Assembly (NCBI RefSeq): GCF_019970045.1 | Contig: NZ_JAHXYI010000012.1 | Span: 1 to 64,000 of the forward strand | Direction of reading: 5' to 3' | DNA length: 64,000 nt | DNA from: Chryseobacterium sp. GVT01B | GTDB taxonomy: Bacteria > Bacteroidota > Bacteroidia > Flavobacteriales > Weeksellaceae | In this document: positions 45,270-53,497 of the stretch, piece by piece | Layout: each line of letters begins with the position of its first letter | Position numbering within the stretch: position 1 is the stretch's first letter | Notes under the pieces: generated by a model | The model's database searches: none | Told to the model about the DNA's origin: nothing | What the model saw: the letters and a program-made list of their open reading frames with translations, nothing else | Translations under genes and position numbers: made by a program

Positions 45270-45431
45270 TTAAGAATCGGCACATATATAACATGCTCTT
45301 GCAATATCAGGCCATCTTCCAGGGAGGCAACAGCTTCCGGGAGGACAAGGATTAAGGGCACAAGACCAGTTTGGCCCGGCTCCTTTAAGAGATCTCAACT
45401 CGTGTCTTGAAAGTTTTTTTAAGTTTTCCAT
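45270..45431 (-). CDS. Orphan Cys-rich leader peptide (bacteriocin-like)
   Basis: A 53-residue gene on the minus strand. The leader 'MENLKKLSRHELRSLKGAG' closely matches that of the island peptide at 23678 (shared MxNLKKLSR-x-D/E-L), but the cleavage site is GA rather than GG. The remaining 35 residues hold six cysteines (24, 29, 34, 35, 47, 50). It has no exporter nearby, so the island exporter 20 kb away is the likely partner. A matching leader element lies upstream (45454-45484) and a terminator downstream. I judge it real because leader, Cys content, control element and terminator all agree. Confidence 0.75.
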   Translation of the reverse strand: MENLKKLSRHELRSLKGAGPNWSCALNPCPPGSCCLPGRWPDIARACYICADS

Positions 45432-45453
45432 AGTAATCAGTTTTGATATTCTC

Positions 45454-45484
45454 TCCTACTCTGTATGCTTTTCGGATTTCGCCT
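45454..45484 (-). promoter_or_regulatory. Shared leader element, copy B
   Basis: On the minus strand: GGCGAAATCCGAAAAGC, 4 nt, AGAGTAGGA, placed 22 nt before the orphan peptide start. It is nearly identical to copies A and C. TAACTTTA just upstream might be a -7 box. Confidence 0.65.
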
Positions 45485-45565
45485 ATTAAAGTTAATCATT
45501 TTTAAGCAAAAAAAATATAACTAACTGAAATAATGTACATTCTCATCTATGTAAAATAAACCTAA

Positions 45566-46285
45566 TTAATATTCTAAAGGTTTGTAGTTTCTAAAAACTT
45601 TATAAAGATCATCATCATTTCCTTTGAACAGTTTTTCTTCAATAATTTTAAACTTACCTGTAGAATCTTTTTCTTCCACCACTATTTTATCAGAAACATC
45701 TACTCGTGCAAATTCATCTAAGGAATCTTTTTTAATTTTTAAAAATGCCGTTGTGGTAGAACCTGTTAAAATTACAGAATTGATACAATTTAGTTTTGAA
45801 TTAAAACTTAGGTTCGGATAATTATCTGAATTTTTGATGTGGATAAAATATTTATTTTTCGGATTATATACAAACAAAGTCATCACTGTATTTCCTCCTC
45901 TTCCAGCAATTCCGCTTTGATAAGTCATATCATTGAAGCCATCATTATTAAAGTCACTTATCTGAACATCTAAACCGGTTACTCCATCTTTGATAAATTT
46001 AAAACTGTTCTTTAATTCCCAGGTATGAAACATTGAACCTTTAGCTTCCACCCAGATATCTTTTAGATCATAAAAATTCAAGGTAACAAACACATCACCA
46101 TTATTGACATGCCGAAATTTTTCAATCTCGACTTTAGTTTTACCCTTCCTTCCAACATTCAGGCTATCAACAAATTTCTCTTCAGAAAAATAACCTTTTT
46201 TATCAGGTTTCGGATTTCCAGAACAAGAAAAAAAGAGTAAAAGTAAAAAAGAACCAAAGACAAGGGAAATTTTTAAAGATTTCAT
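45566..46285 (-). CDS. Lipoprotein with EF-hand-like repeat motif
   Basis: A 239-residue protein with lipobox 'LFFSCSGN' (Cys near 21). The middle contains 'DVQISDFNNDGFNDM', a calcium-binding-like loop of the FG-GAP/VCBS kind, followed by 'GRGGNTVMTLFVYNP'. The pattern resembles XAC2610-type proteins of unknown function. It lies 81 nt from the leader element of the orphan peptide on the same strand, but no direct link is evident. Confidence 0.6.
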   Translation of the reverse strand: MKSLKISLVFGSFLLLLFFSCSGNPKPDKKGYFSEEKFVDSLNVGRKGKTKVEIEKFRHVNNGDVFVTLNFYDLKDIWVEAKGSMFHTWELKNSFKFIKDGVTGLDVQISDFNNDGFNDMTYQSGIAGRGGNTVMTLFVYNPKNKYFIHIKNSDNYPNLSFNSKLNCINSVILTGSTTTAFLKIKKDSLDEFARVDVSDKIVVEEKDSTGKFKIIEEKLFKGNDDDLYKVFRNYKPLEY

Positions 46286-46330
46286 TATTAAAAAATATTC
46301 CTGAATTTATATATTTCCGATCACATTTAA

Positions 46331-46361
46331 AATAAAAATCCCTTTCAATTACTGGAAGGGA
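46331..46361 (-). terminator. Terminator of the paa operon
   Basis: A 9-bp stem with one G-T pair (46339-46347 with 46353-46361) is followed on the minus strand by ATTTTTATTTT. It lies 24 nt after the paaZ stop codon, at the end of the paa operon. Confidence 0.78.
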
Positions 46362-46384
46362 CTATAATTTATTTTTATGTTGAA

Positions 46385-48880
46385 TTAAATCAATCCGAAC
46401 TGCTGGAAATGATGAGTAAAATGCTTTCTGTGCATCAGTTCCCACATTTCTTTATTCAGTTTTCCGAATACATAATTCATGTGTTCTGCCTGTGGATTTT
46501 CTTTGTAATAGATTACAAATTTCTTCAGGTTATCCATAAACGATTGTTTTGCGGCTTCCAGATTTCTGTGTGTTGATTCCGGAAGTGAGCCATCCTGCGG
46601 AAGGAATGGAGCCGTAAATTCTTTTGGCATTGCTCTGTGGTTATAAAGGGAATCCTGCCATTTTTCAAGATTTTCCTCCTGAGTGAAACATTTCTCTGCT
46701 TCAGGTTCTCCGAAACTTACCAGAACTGCTTGTTCCAAATGCTCAATCATCTGCTGTGGGGACATTTTTCCCCAAAGTGCAGGAGTACTTTCTGTTAATC
46801 CATTCAACATTTTCTGAACATTTTTCACATTCAGATCAATGAATGGAGACTGCTTTGCAACTAATGTTAAAATTGTTGCTACACAAACTACCTCATCTCT
46901 TTGGTTTACAACTTCAACCAGCCATTTCACAACACCTGAAGGAATGTTTCTGCCTTTTACTCCTCTGTTGATTTTTTCTTTTGCGGTTAAATAAACAGTG
47001 ATGGTATCTCCGGCATATACAGGTTTGAAGAAGCTGCAGTCTTCCAATCCATAATTCGCAATAACAGGTCCTTTTTTTCCTGAAACAAACAATCCTGCTG
47101 CTGCTGAAAGGATGAAATATCCGTGAGCTACAGTTTTATCGAAGATGGTTCCTGATAAACTTGTTGAATCAGTATGAGCATAGAAATGATCCCATGAAAC
47201 ATTGGAGAAGTTGACGATATCTGCATCGGTAACTGTTCTTCCAGCTGTTTCTAAAGAGTCTCCTACTTCCACTTCCTCAAAATATTTCTGGAAAGGATGC
47301 TTGTCTGAGAATTTTTTCTCTGCGCCCTGCTGATAGATCTTAGTAATTGCTTTCAGTACATCCGGTGACCCCTGAATTGCTGTTTTCTGTAAGAAGAAAT
47401 GAAGACCGCTCAGTCCGCCCATTTCCTCTCCGCCACCTGCTCTACCAGGACCTCCATGCATTAATGTAGGAAGTGGTGAACCGTGACCTGTACTTTCTTT
47501 GGCATTATCTCTGTTCAGAACAAAGATTCTTCCGTGCTGGGAAGCCATTTTCCATGAAGTTTCTGCGATAAAGTTCTCATCGTGAGAAATGATAGATCCT
47601 ACCAAACTTCCCTTTCCTCTTTTTGCCAGTGCGGCTGCTTCTTCAGCATCTTTATACGGCATCAATGTAGATACCGGCCCGAAAGCTTCTACATCATGAG
47701 AAATATTTTTTTCAAAAGGCTTGTCGTTCAGGAATAGTTTCGGGCTCATAAATGCACCATTTTCGTAGTCTGCATCTACCAGCTCGTGCTTACCATCATA
47801 GACAAGTTCTGTTTCTGATTTTAATAGATTTACTTTTCTTACTACTTCTTCATACTGCTGCCTTCCCACTAAAGATCCCATTTTGGTTTCTCTGCTTAAT
47901 GGATTTCCGATTTTAGTCTGATCTAAAGCTTTAGACAAAGCATTCTGAACGTCACCAATTAAATGTTCCGGAACGATAATTCTTCTGATCGCTGTACATT
48001 TCTGTCCTGCTTTCGTGGTCATTTCATTACGAACTTCTTTGATGAATAAGTCAAATTCAGGAGTTCCCGGTTTTGCTTCCAATCCAAGGATAGAACAGTT
48101 CAGAGAATCTGCTTCCATATTGAAACGAACAGCATTACCAGCGATGGAAGGAAGTGATTTTAATTTTCTTCCTGTATTGGCTGAACCTGTAAACAATACA
48201 GAGTCTCCATCCTGTACATAATCCAAAATATTACCAGGTTCTCCGCAGACTAACTGTACTGCACCTTCAGGCAAAACTCCGCTTTCAATCATATCCTGGA
48301 ATACAGCATTCGTAAGATAAGACCCGAAAGGAGATGGCTTCACAATAGAAGGAACACCCGCTAATAATGAAGTAGAAAGCTTTTCCAACATTCCCCAAAC
48401 CGGAAAGTTATAGGCATTGATCTGTATAGAAACCCCTTCACTAGGTGTTAAAATATGGGTTCCTAAAAAAGTTCCGTTAGCTGAAATTTTCTGAGTATCT
48501 CCATCTACCCAAAATGAAGTATTGGGAAGCATTCTTTTTGCCAATCCGGAATAGGTAAAGAAAGTCCCGAAACCTCCTTCAATATCCACCCATGAATCAA
48601 CATGTGTAGCTCCTGTTTTATATGATAAGTCGTAGTATTTTTTCTTTCTTTCTAACAGATAAAGTGCTACTTTTTTCAACATTTCTCCACGGTCGTAGAA
48701 AGTCATTGAAGAAAGGTTTTTGTATCCTACTGTTCTTCCGTAATCAAGAGCCTGCTCAAAATTAAGTCCTTCTGTATCGGAAACAGCTACCTGTTCTCCT
48801 GTAACGGCGTTGTACAAAGGGACTCCGCTTCCGGTACCTTCTACCCATTGTCCGTAGATATAGTTTTTTAACTTTTCCAT
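46385..48880 (-). CDS. paaZ: PaaZ ring-cleavage protein with extra DUF1569 domain
   Basis: PaaZ opens the oxepin-CoA ring and oxidises the resulting semialdehyde. The N-terminal aldehyde dehydrogenase domain (1 to about 515) has the catalytic E256 ('FNMEADSL') and C295 ('GQKCTAIRR'), the same positions as in the E. coli enzyme. The MaoC-type hydratase domain follows (about 535-675). The last 150 residues (about 683-831) are not part of normal PaaZ (about 680 residues): 'KMSPQQMIEHLEQA' and 'FGKLNKEMWELMHRKHFTHHFQQFG' match the DUF1569 (DinB-like) family. It is the last gene of the paa operon. Confidence 0.95.
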   Translation of the reverse strand: MEKLKNYIYGQWVEGTGSGVPLYNAVTGEQVAVSDTEGLNFEQALDYGRTVGYKNLSSMTFYDRGEMLKKVALYLLERKKKYYDLSYKTGATHVDSWVDIEGGFGTFFTYSGLAKRMLPNTSFWVDGDTQKISANGTFLGTHILTPSEGVSIQINAYNFPVWGMLEKLSTSLLAGVPSIVKPSPFGSYLTNAVFQDMIESGVLPEGAVQLVCGEPGNILDYVQDGDSVLFTGSANTGRKLKSLPSIAGNAVRFNMEADSLNCSILGLEAKPGTPEFDLFIKEVRNEMTTKAGQKCTAIRRIIVPEHLIGDVQNALSKALDQTKIGNPLSRETKMGSLVGRQQYEEVVRKVNLLKSETELVYDGKHELVDADYENGAFMSPKLFLNDKPFEKNISHDVEAFGPVSTLMPYKDAEEAAALAKRGKGSLVGSIISHDENFIAETSWKMASQHGRIFVLNRDNAKESTGHGSPLPTLMHGGPGRAGGGEEMGGLSGLHFFLQKTAIQGSPDVLKAITKIYQQGAEKKFSDKHPFQKYFEEVEVGDSLETAGRTVTDADIVNFSNVSWDHFYAHTDSTSLSGTIFDKTVAHGYFILSAAAGLFVSGKKGPVIANYGLEDCSFFKPVYAGDTITVYLTAKEKINRGVKGRNIPSGVVKWLVEVVNQRDEVVCVATILTLVAKQSPFIDLNVKNVQKMLNGLTESTPALWGKMSPQQMIEHLEQAVLVSFGEPEAEKCFTQEENLEKWQDSLYNHRAMPKEFTAPFLPQDGSLPESTHRNLEAAKQSFMDNLKKFVIYYKENPQAEHMNYVFGKLNKEMWELMHRKHFTHHFQQFGLI

Positions 48881-48888
48881 ATAGTTTT

Positions 48889-49164
48889 TTACTTTTTGCT
48901 TAGATTAATCTTTTTAATAAAGTTGCTAATAATCAAATAAGGGATAAATAGTATCAGCCAGCCGTCTAAAATGATGACAATTTCAACAAACAACATGTAA
49001 AAATTGTCTTTCTGCTTTAATTTAGCAATTGCCTCATCTGATTCAACATGTTCCAAAGCATCTGAAATTCCTATTGACTCTTTTACCAGATAAAGCCCTA
49101 GAGCATTCATAATGATTATAAAAATCAATATTACGATCCAATATTTTTTCAGAATGCTCATCAA
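48889..49164 (-). CDS. Small membrane protein of unknown function
   Basis: A 91-residue protein with two hydrophobic helices (8-27 and about 58-78) joined by an acidic loop ('SDALEHVESDEAIAKLKQKD'). I do not recognise the family. It lies between an esterase gene (11 nt away) and paaZ (8 nt away), so it is co-transcribed within the paa operon, although nothing ties it to phenylacetate. Confidence 0.55.
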   Translation of the reverse strand: MMSILKKYWIVILIFIIIMNALGLYLVKESIGISDALEHVESDEAIAKLKQKDNFYMLFVEIVIILDGWLILFIPYLIISNFIKKINLSKK

Positions 49165-49175
49165 CTGGAACTGAT

Positions 49176-50003
49176 TTATTTCGGTTCCTGATAGGGAAAC
49201 ATTTTCACCAATCCTTCATATAAGCTTCTGTGAAGAATGGTTGCATGATTGTCTGTTTCCATCATTTTATATTCCAATGTCCAGTTTTTCTTTCCTGCTT
49301 TTGTCAAAACATCGTAGAAAGCCTCGGCATCTTTTACCATCACCGGATGTTCTCCTTTCCCTACAGAAACATAGACAAACTTTTTAGTATCTGAAGATTT
49401 TGAAAGTAATTGAGGAGCCTGCTTTAAAAGACTTTCATCATCCCACCATAAGCTTGGACTGATAATAAAATAGTTGTTGAACATTTCCGGCTTTTTCAGA
49501 AGTATTTCTGTTGCCAGAAGCCCTCCCAAAGATTGACCAAACAAATATTTGTCTGTGGTTTTAAACTGACTTTCAACATAAGGCTTTAGTTCTTTTTCAA
49601 GGAAAGCAATAAACTTATCAGAATGTCCTGTCGTAGGATAATCTTTCTGTAAATCTTTTAAATCCGTATGAAAGGTAAAATCCCTTTTCCTGTCTATATT
49701 AGCAATTCCCACAACAATAGATTCCGGCATGGAATACATTTGATTAAAGAATTGGACTAATCCTGTCACGTGAATAAAATCTTCATTCATACTTCCATCC
49801 AACAGATAAATCACAGGGTATGATTTTGTTTTATCATAACCTTGTGGAAGATAAATATTCAACGTTCTGTCTTCATTTAAGGTTTTGGACTTAATAGTCC
49901 TCACTTCTCCTATTGTAAGCGGTTTTGTCGTAACAGTTTGTGCTGATACTACACTATTCATCGCCAACACCATGCTGCATATAAGTGCAATTTTTTTAAT
50001 CAT
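49176..50003 (-). CDS. Secreted esterase of the IroE/esterase D type
   Basis: A 275-residue exported alpha/beta hydrolase. The signal peptide ends near 'VVSAQ' (22). The nucleophile is S158 in 'FGQSLGG', and the histidine lies in 'TDNHATILH' near residue 250. 'YPVIYLLDGSMNEDF' is typical of the putative-esterase family that includes siderophore esterases. The substrate is unknown. It is inside the paa operon, 11 nt before the small membrane protein; it does not carry out any known phenylacetate step. Confidence 0.8.
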   Translation of the reverse strand: MIKKIALICSMVLAMNSVVSAQTVTTKPLTIGEVRTIKSKTLNEDRTLNIYLPQGYDKTKSYPVIYLLDGSMNEDFIHVTGLVQFFNQMYSMPESIVVGIANIDRKRDFTFHTDLKDLQKDYPTTGHSDKFIAFLEKELKPYVESQFKTTDKYLFGQSLGGLLATEILLKKPEMFNNYFIISPSLWWDDESLLKQAPQLLSKSSDTKKFVYVSVGKGEHPVMVKDAEAFYDVLTKAGKKNWTLEYKMMETDNHATILHRSLYEGLVKMFPYQEPK

Positions 50004-50022
50004 ATTTAATTTTAAATGGTCA

Positions 50023-50616
50023 TTATTTTATATCATCCCAAATGCTGTAATCAACAATTTTGGTTGGGATCTGCTGAACATATTCTGTAAAAGGCTCACA
50101 AGGCAGAATAGCTTCTTTTCCTTCTCTTGCCAGTTCCTGATAGAGTTTTGTTCCTTCTGTTTTCCAGTGAATCATTTCGTCAGATACATCACGGATAATT
50201 TTTGCTGGGCTTCCCACCACTAATTTTCTTGGTTCGCATCTGAAATTAGCCGGTACAAAAGCCAATGCTCCAACGATACTTTCGTCACCGATATACGCTT
50301 TGTCCATCACAACGGAATTCATTCCGATCAGACAGTTTTTTCCGATGTGTCCTGAATGAATGATTGCGCCATGCCCGATGTGTGCAGATTCTTCCAGTAT
50401 GGTTTCTATATTCGGGAAAACATGAAGGGTACAGTTTTCCTGTACATTGGCTCCGTCTTTAATAATAATTTTCCCCCAGTCTCCACGAATTACCGCATTG
50501 GGACCAATATATACTTCTTCCCCTATTTCTACATTCCCGATAATGACTGCCTGCGGATGAATGTAGGCAGAAGGTTTTATAATGGGACGAATCCCGTGGT
50601 ATGAGTAGATGTTCAT
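50023..50616 (-). CDS. paaY: PaaY-type gamma-carbonic-anhydrase-like thioesterase
   Basis: A 197-residue left-handed beta-helix protein. Hexapeptide repeats run through about residues 15-140, with metal-binding histidines in 'ESAHIGHGAIIHSGHIG'. PaaY is reported to hydrolyse dead-end CoA thioesters formed in the phenylacetate pathway, relieving CoA trapping. It lies between the thiolase gene (77 nt) and the esterase gene (19 nt), in the paa operon. Confidence 0.9.
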   Translation of the reverse strand: MNIYSYHGIRPIIKPSAYIHPQAVIIGNVEIGEEVYIGPNAVIRGDWGKIIIKDGANVQENCTLHVFPNIETILEESAHIGHGAIIHSGHIGKNCLIGMNSVVMDKAYIGDESIVGALAFVPANFRCEPRKLVVGSPAKIIRDVSDEMIHWKTEGTKLYQELAREGKEAILPCEPFTEYVQQIPTKIVDYSIWDDIK

Positions 50617-50693
50617 ATTTATTAGAGATCAGATAATAGATTTCAGAGGTCAGACATTTTTCTTACTCTACTATCTTTATCTTTTTTAATTGA

Positions 50694-51899
50694 TTACACT
50701 TTTTCGATTACCATTGCATATCCTTGTCCTACGCCGATACAAAGGGTACACAATGCATATTTTTTATCCTGTTTCTGAAGTTCCATTGCCGCAGAACCTA
50801 CAATTCTTGCTCCTGAAACTCCCAGTGGGTGGCCAATTGCAATAGCTCCTCCATTAGGATTTATTCTTGCGTCATCATCTTTTAATCCTAAACTTCTTGT
50901 CACAGCAAGTGCCTGTGCTGCGAATGCTTCGTTGAGTTCAATGATGTCCATATCTTCAAGAGAAAGATTTAATCTCTTCAATAACTTTTGAGTGGCTTCT
51001 ACCGGTCCGATTCCCATAATTCTTGGCTCTACTCCGGCTACGGAAGATCCCAGAATTTTTGCTTTTGGTTTTAATCCATATTTTTTCACCGCTTCTTCAC
51101 TTGCTAAAATCAAAGCTGCGGCACCGTCATTCATTCCTGAAGCATTTCCTGCAGTTACCGTTCCTTCTTTTCTGAAAGCAGGACGAAGTTTTGCAAGACC
51201 TTCCATAGAAGAAGTTGGTTTAATGAATTCATCTTTTTCAAAAACAACAGGATCTCCTTTTCTCTGAGGAATCTCAACTTTTACAATTTCTTCTGCCAGT
51301 CTTCCGGTTTCCTGAGCTTTTGTAGCTTTCTGCTGAGACCAAAGGGCAAATTTATCCTGATCCTCTCTATTGATCTGGTGGATATCTGCTAAATTCTCTG
51401 CAGTCTCTCCCATTCCGTCAACACCATATAATTCTTTCATCTTAGGGTTGATAAAACGCCATCCGAAAGTGGTATCAAACATCTGACTGTCTCTTCCGAA
51501 AGCTGCACTTGGTTTTGACATCACATAAGGAGAGCGTGTCATATGCTCTACTCCTCCGGCAATATAAATTTCTCCTTCTCCGGCAGCAATAGAACGGAAT
51601 GCATTCGCTACTGCAGACATTCCCGAAGCACAAAGTCTGTTTACCGTCTCACCTCCAATTTTATATGGAAGACCAGCCAATAAAAGTCCCATTCTTGCTA
51701 CGTTTCTGTTATCTTCACCTGCCTGATTGGCACATCCGAAAATAACATCTTCAATTTCCTCTACAGGAACTTCAGGATTTCTCGCAACTACTTCTTTGAT
51801 CACAATAGCAGCTAAATCATCTGCTCTTACTTCTGATAATCCCCCCTGCAGTTTTGAGATGGGAGTTCTGACATAGTCTATGATGTATACGTTGTTCAT
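50694..51899 (-). CDS. paaJ: 3-oxoadipyl-CoA/3-oxo-5,6-dehydrosuberyl-CoA thiolase
   Basis: PaaJ performs the thiolytic steps of the phenylacetate pathway. The protein has 401 residues. The catalytic Cys lies in 'NRLCASGMSA' (C90), the His in 'AIGHPLGVSGAR' (about residue 357) and the second Cys in 'LCTLCIGVGQG' (about 387). The frame extends upstream to 51944, but the ATG at 51899 gives the standard N-terminus 'MNNVYIIDYVRTP'. It is in the paa operon between a DUF6624 gene and paaY. Confidence 0.95.
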   Translation of the reverse strand: MNNVYIIDYVRTPISKLQGGLSEVRADDLAAIVIKEVVARNPEVPVEEIEDVIFGCANQAGEDNRNVARMGLLLAGLPYKIGGETVNRLCASGMSAVANAFRSIAAGEGEIYIAGGVEHMTRSPYVMSKPSAAFGRDSQMFDTTFGWRFINPKMKELYGVDGMGETAENLADIHQINREDQDKFALWSQQKATKAQETGRLAEEIVKVEIPQRKGDPVVFEKDEFIKPTSSMEGLAKLRPAFRKEGTVTAGNASGMNDGAAALILASEEAVKKYGLKPKAKILGSSVAGVEPRIMGIGPVEATQKLLKRLNLSLEDMDIIELNEAFAAQALAVTRSLGLKDDDARINPNGGAIAIGHPLGVSGARIVGSAAMELQKQDKKYALCTLCIGVGQGYAMVIEKV

Positions 51900-51959
51900 A
51901 ATTTTACTTTGAAAATAGGATAATGCATAATTTGAAATTATCAAACTTCCTTTTTCTAT

Positions 51960-52655
51960 TTATTTGTTTTTATTTCTTAGTTCTAAAGCCTGTTTTAAAG
52001 TATAGGGTTCGTATTTGAAATCCGATCCGTACATTCTTTTGGCATTTTCTTCAATAGTGGAATCAAAACCTGCTTCTTTTCTTCTTTTATTAACATTTTT
52101 GAGATCTTTAACAGGCCAGACAAAATTGACAAAGACTTGTTTTCCGTTCTTATCTTTTGTCATTTCTCCTTTTCCCTGGGTACCGTAGATCTGTTCCTTG
52201 TCTTCCTGCATCAGATATCGGTCTTCCATCATCGCAACCCATGTAAAAGGAATTTCTTTCTGTTTTCCAGCTTTTTTTATGAGAGGAAGATATTTTCTAA
52301 TTTTGGTTGAATGCTGGATTACGTACCATGCGGCCTGGTTTGTAGGTTCTCCTACAAGTGTTTTTCCGGGATAGCCATATTGAGCAATAATATTTTCGAT
52401 TTTCTGCACGTTCAGACTATCATGTTCTGCAACCATCTGCCAGCCTTTCTTTTTGAACTCTTCTTTGTCAATATTCAGGGTTGTTAGGAGCTGCTCTCTT
52501 TTTTCCAGAGTTATTTCGGAATCGAAAAGCATTCTGTATCCCTGATCCACCTTCATAATCTCATCGAGTTCTTTTTTCAATGCTTCATTTACTTTCTGCT
52601 GGGCATTCATCAGAAAAGCTGAAATCCCGAAAAGCAGTAGAAATATTTTTCTCAT
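51960..52655 (-). CDS. DUF6624-like secreted protein
   Basis: A 231-residue exported protein with signal peptide ending 'FLMNAQQ' (about 20). The body shows 'DQGYRMLF', 'HDSLNVQKIENIIAQYGYPG' and 'AWYVIQHS', which fit the DUF6624 family (function unknown). It lies in the paa operon between paaI and paaJ. No link to phenylacetate is known, and the gene looks like a passenger. Confidence 0.7.
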   Translation of the reverse strand: MRKIFLLLFGISAFLMNAQQKVNEALKKELDEIMKVDQGYRMLFDSEITLEKREQLLTTLNIDKEEFKKKGWQMVAEHDSLNVQKIENIIAQYGYPGKTLVGEPTNQAAWYVIQHSTKIRKYLPLIKKAGKQKEIPFTWVAMMEDRYLMQEDKEQIYGTQGKGEMTKDKNGKQVFVNFVWPVKDLKNVNKRRKEAGFDSTIEENAKRMYGSDFKYEPYTLKQALELRNKNK

Positions 52656-52686
52656 TTTGTTTACTATGGTGTCTGGTTAATGTTTA

Positions 52687-53100
52687 TTATAAGTCGGTGA
52701 CTTTTTTCCCTATTTTATAGACTGTTCCAACAAATTTTGCAATCAGCTCACTGTTTTGATTGGTAATCTGAATGTCATAAACCGCAGTTTTTCTGGTATC
52801 ATTCACCAAAATACTTTCGGCTCTGAAAACATCTCCTTCCTTTCCGGCTTTGGTAAAATTGATAATACAGTTCAGCGCTACAGCAGCATCACCTGTATTG
52901 TTGGATGAAAATGCCAATGCAGAATCTGCAAAAGCAAAGGTAACTCCACCATGAACTGTTTTAAGCCCGTTAATCATATCTTTCTTAATGGGCATTTCTA
53001 TTAAACAGTAATTTTCTTTTACTTCAATCATTTTGATATTCATCCACTGGGAAAAATAATCCTGATTGAACATATAATCTGCTACTTGTCTTGGATTCAT
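52687..53100 (-). CDS. paaI: PaaI hotdog-fold acyl-CoA thioesterase
   Basis: A 137-residue protein. 'TVHGGVTFAFADSALAFSSN' is the hotdog-domain signature of PaaI, with the conserved Gly-Gly and acidic residue. It hydrolyses aromatic acyl-CoA esters such as phenylacetyl-CoA, probably to limit CoA sequestration. It lies 5 nt after the small unknown gene at 53106 and precedes the DUF6624 gene. Confidence 0.93.
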   Translation of the reverse strand: MNPRQVADYMFNQDYFSQWMNIKMIEVKENYCLIEMPIKKDMINGLKTVHGGVTFAFADSALAFSSNNTGDAAVALNCIINFTKAGKEGDVFRAESILVNDTRKTAVYDIQITNQNSELIAKFVGTVYKIGKKVTDL

Positions 53101-53105
53101 TTCTA

Positions 53106-53414
53106 TTATATGTTTGTTATTTCTTCATACAGCTCATCGGATAACCTGTCGTAAACACTCATTGTTTTGCCCAGAATGACTTGCTCATATGAAAGACTTT
53201 CTGAATCTGATGAGTTTTCAGAGGGGTAGGATTCGTTTAAATCAATTCCATTTTCGTTGGCTAATCTTTTGATCAGTTCTTTATATTTCTCATTAAACTT
53301 TCCTAACAACTCAAGCCTTTCCTCAGCATTGACAGAAGAAGCCTCCTGAGTTAAATACTGTTTCTCAATTAAAAGCCTGGTCTCCAGCTCCGCTCTAAAT
53401 TCTTCTATATCCAT
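53106..53414 (-). CDS. Small acidic protein in the paa operon
   Basis: A 102-residue soluble protein of low complexity, rich in Glu, Leu and Ser. The N-terminal half looks helical (possible coiled coil, 'EEFRAELETRLLIEKQY'). I do not recognise the family. It lies just upstream of paaI, separated by 5 nt, and 83 nt after the dehydrogenase gene, so it belongs to the operon. Its product could be an accessory protein, but that is a guess. Confidence 0.5.
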   Translation of the reverse strand: MDIEEFRAELETRLLIEKQYLTQEASSVNAEERLELLGKFNEKYKELIKRLANENGIDLNESYPSENSSDSESLSYEQVILGKTMSVYDRLSDELYEEITNI

Positions 53415-53445
53415 GAAGTTTTTTTGATATAATAATCTACTTGAG

Positions 53446-53473
53446 AAATGCTTCGACTTCGCTCAACATGACA
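53446..53473 (+). repeat. Dispersed CTTCGACT...CTCA(A/G)CATGA repeat
   Basis: ATGCTTCGACTTCGCTCAACATGACA, a copy of the kind also found at 126-151. Similar words are widespread between flavobacterial genes. It lies in the 83-nt gap between the dehydrogenase gene and the small acidic gene. Confidence 0.5.
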
Positions 53474-53497
53474 ATTCACTAGCAGATTTAAATATTT

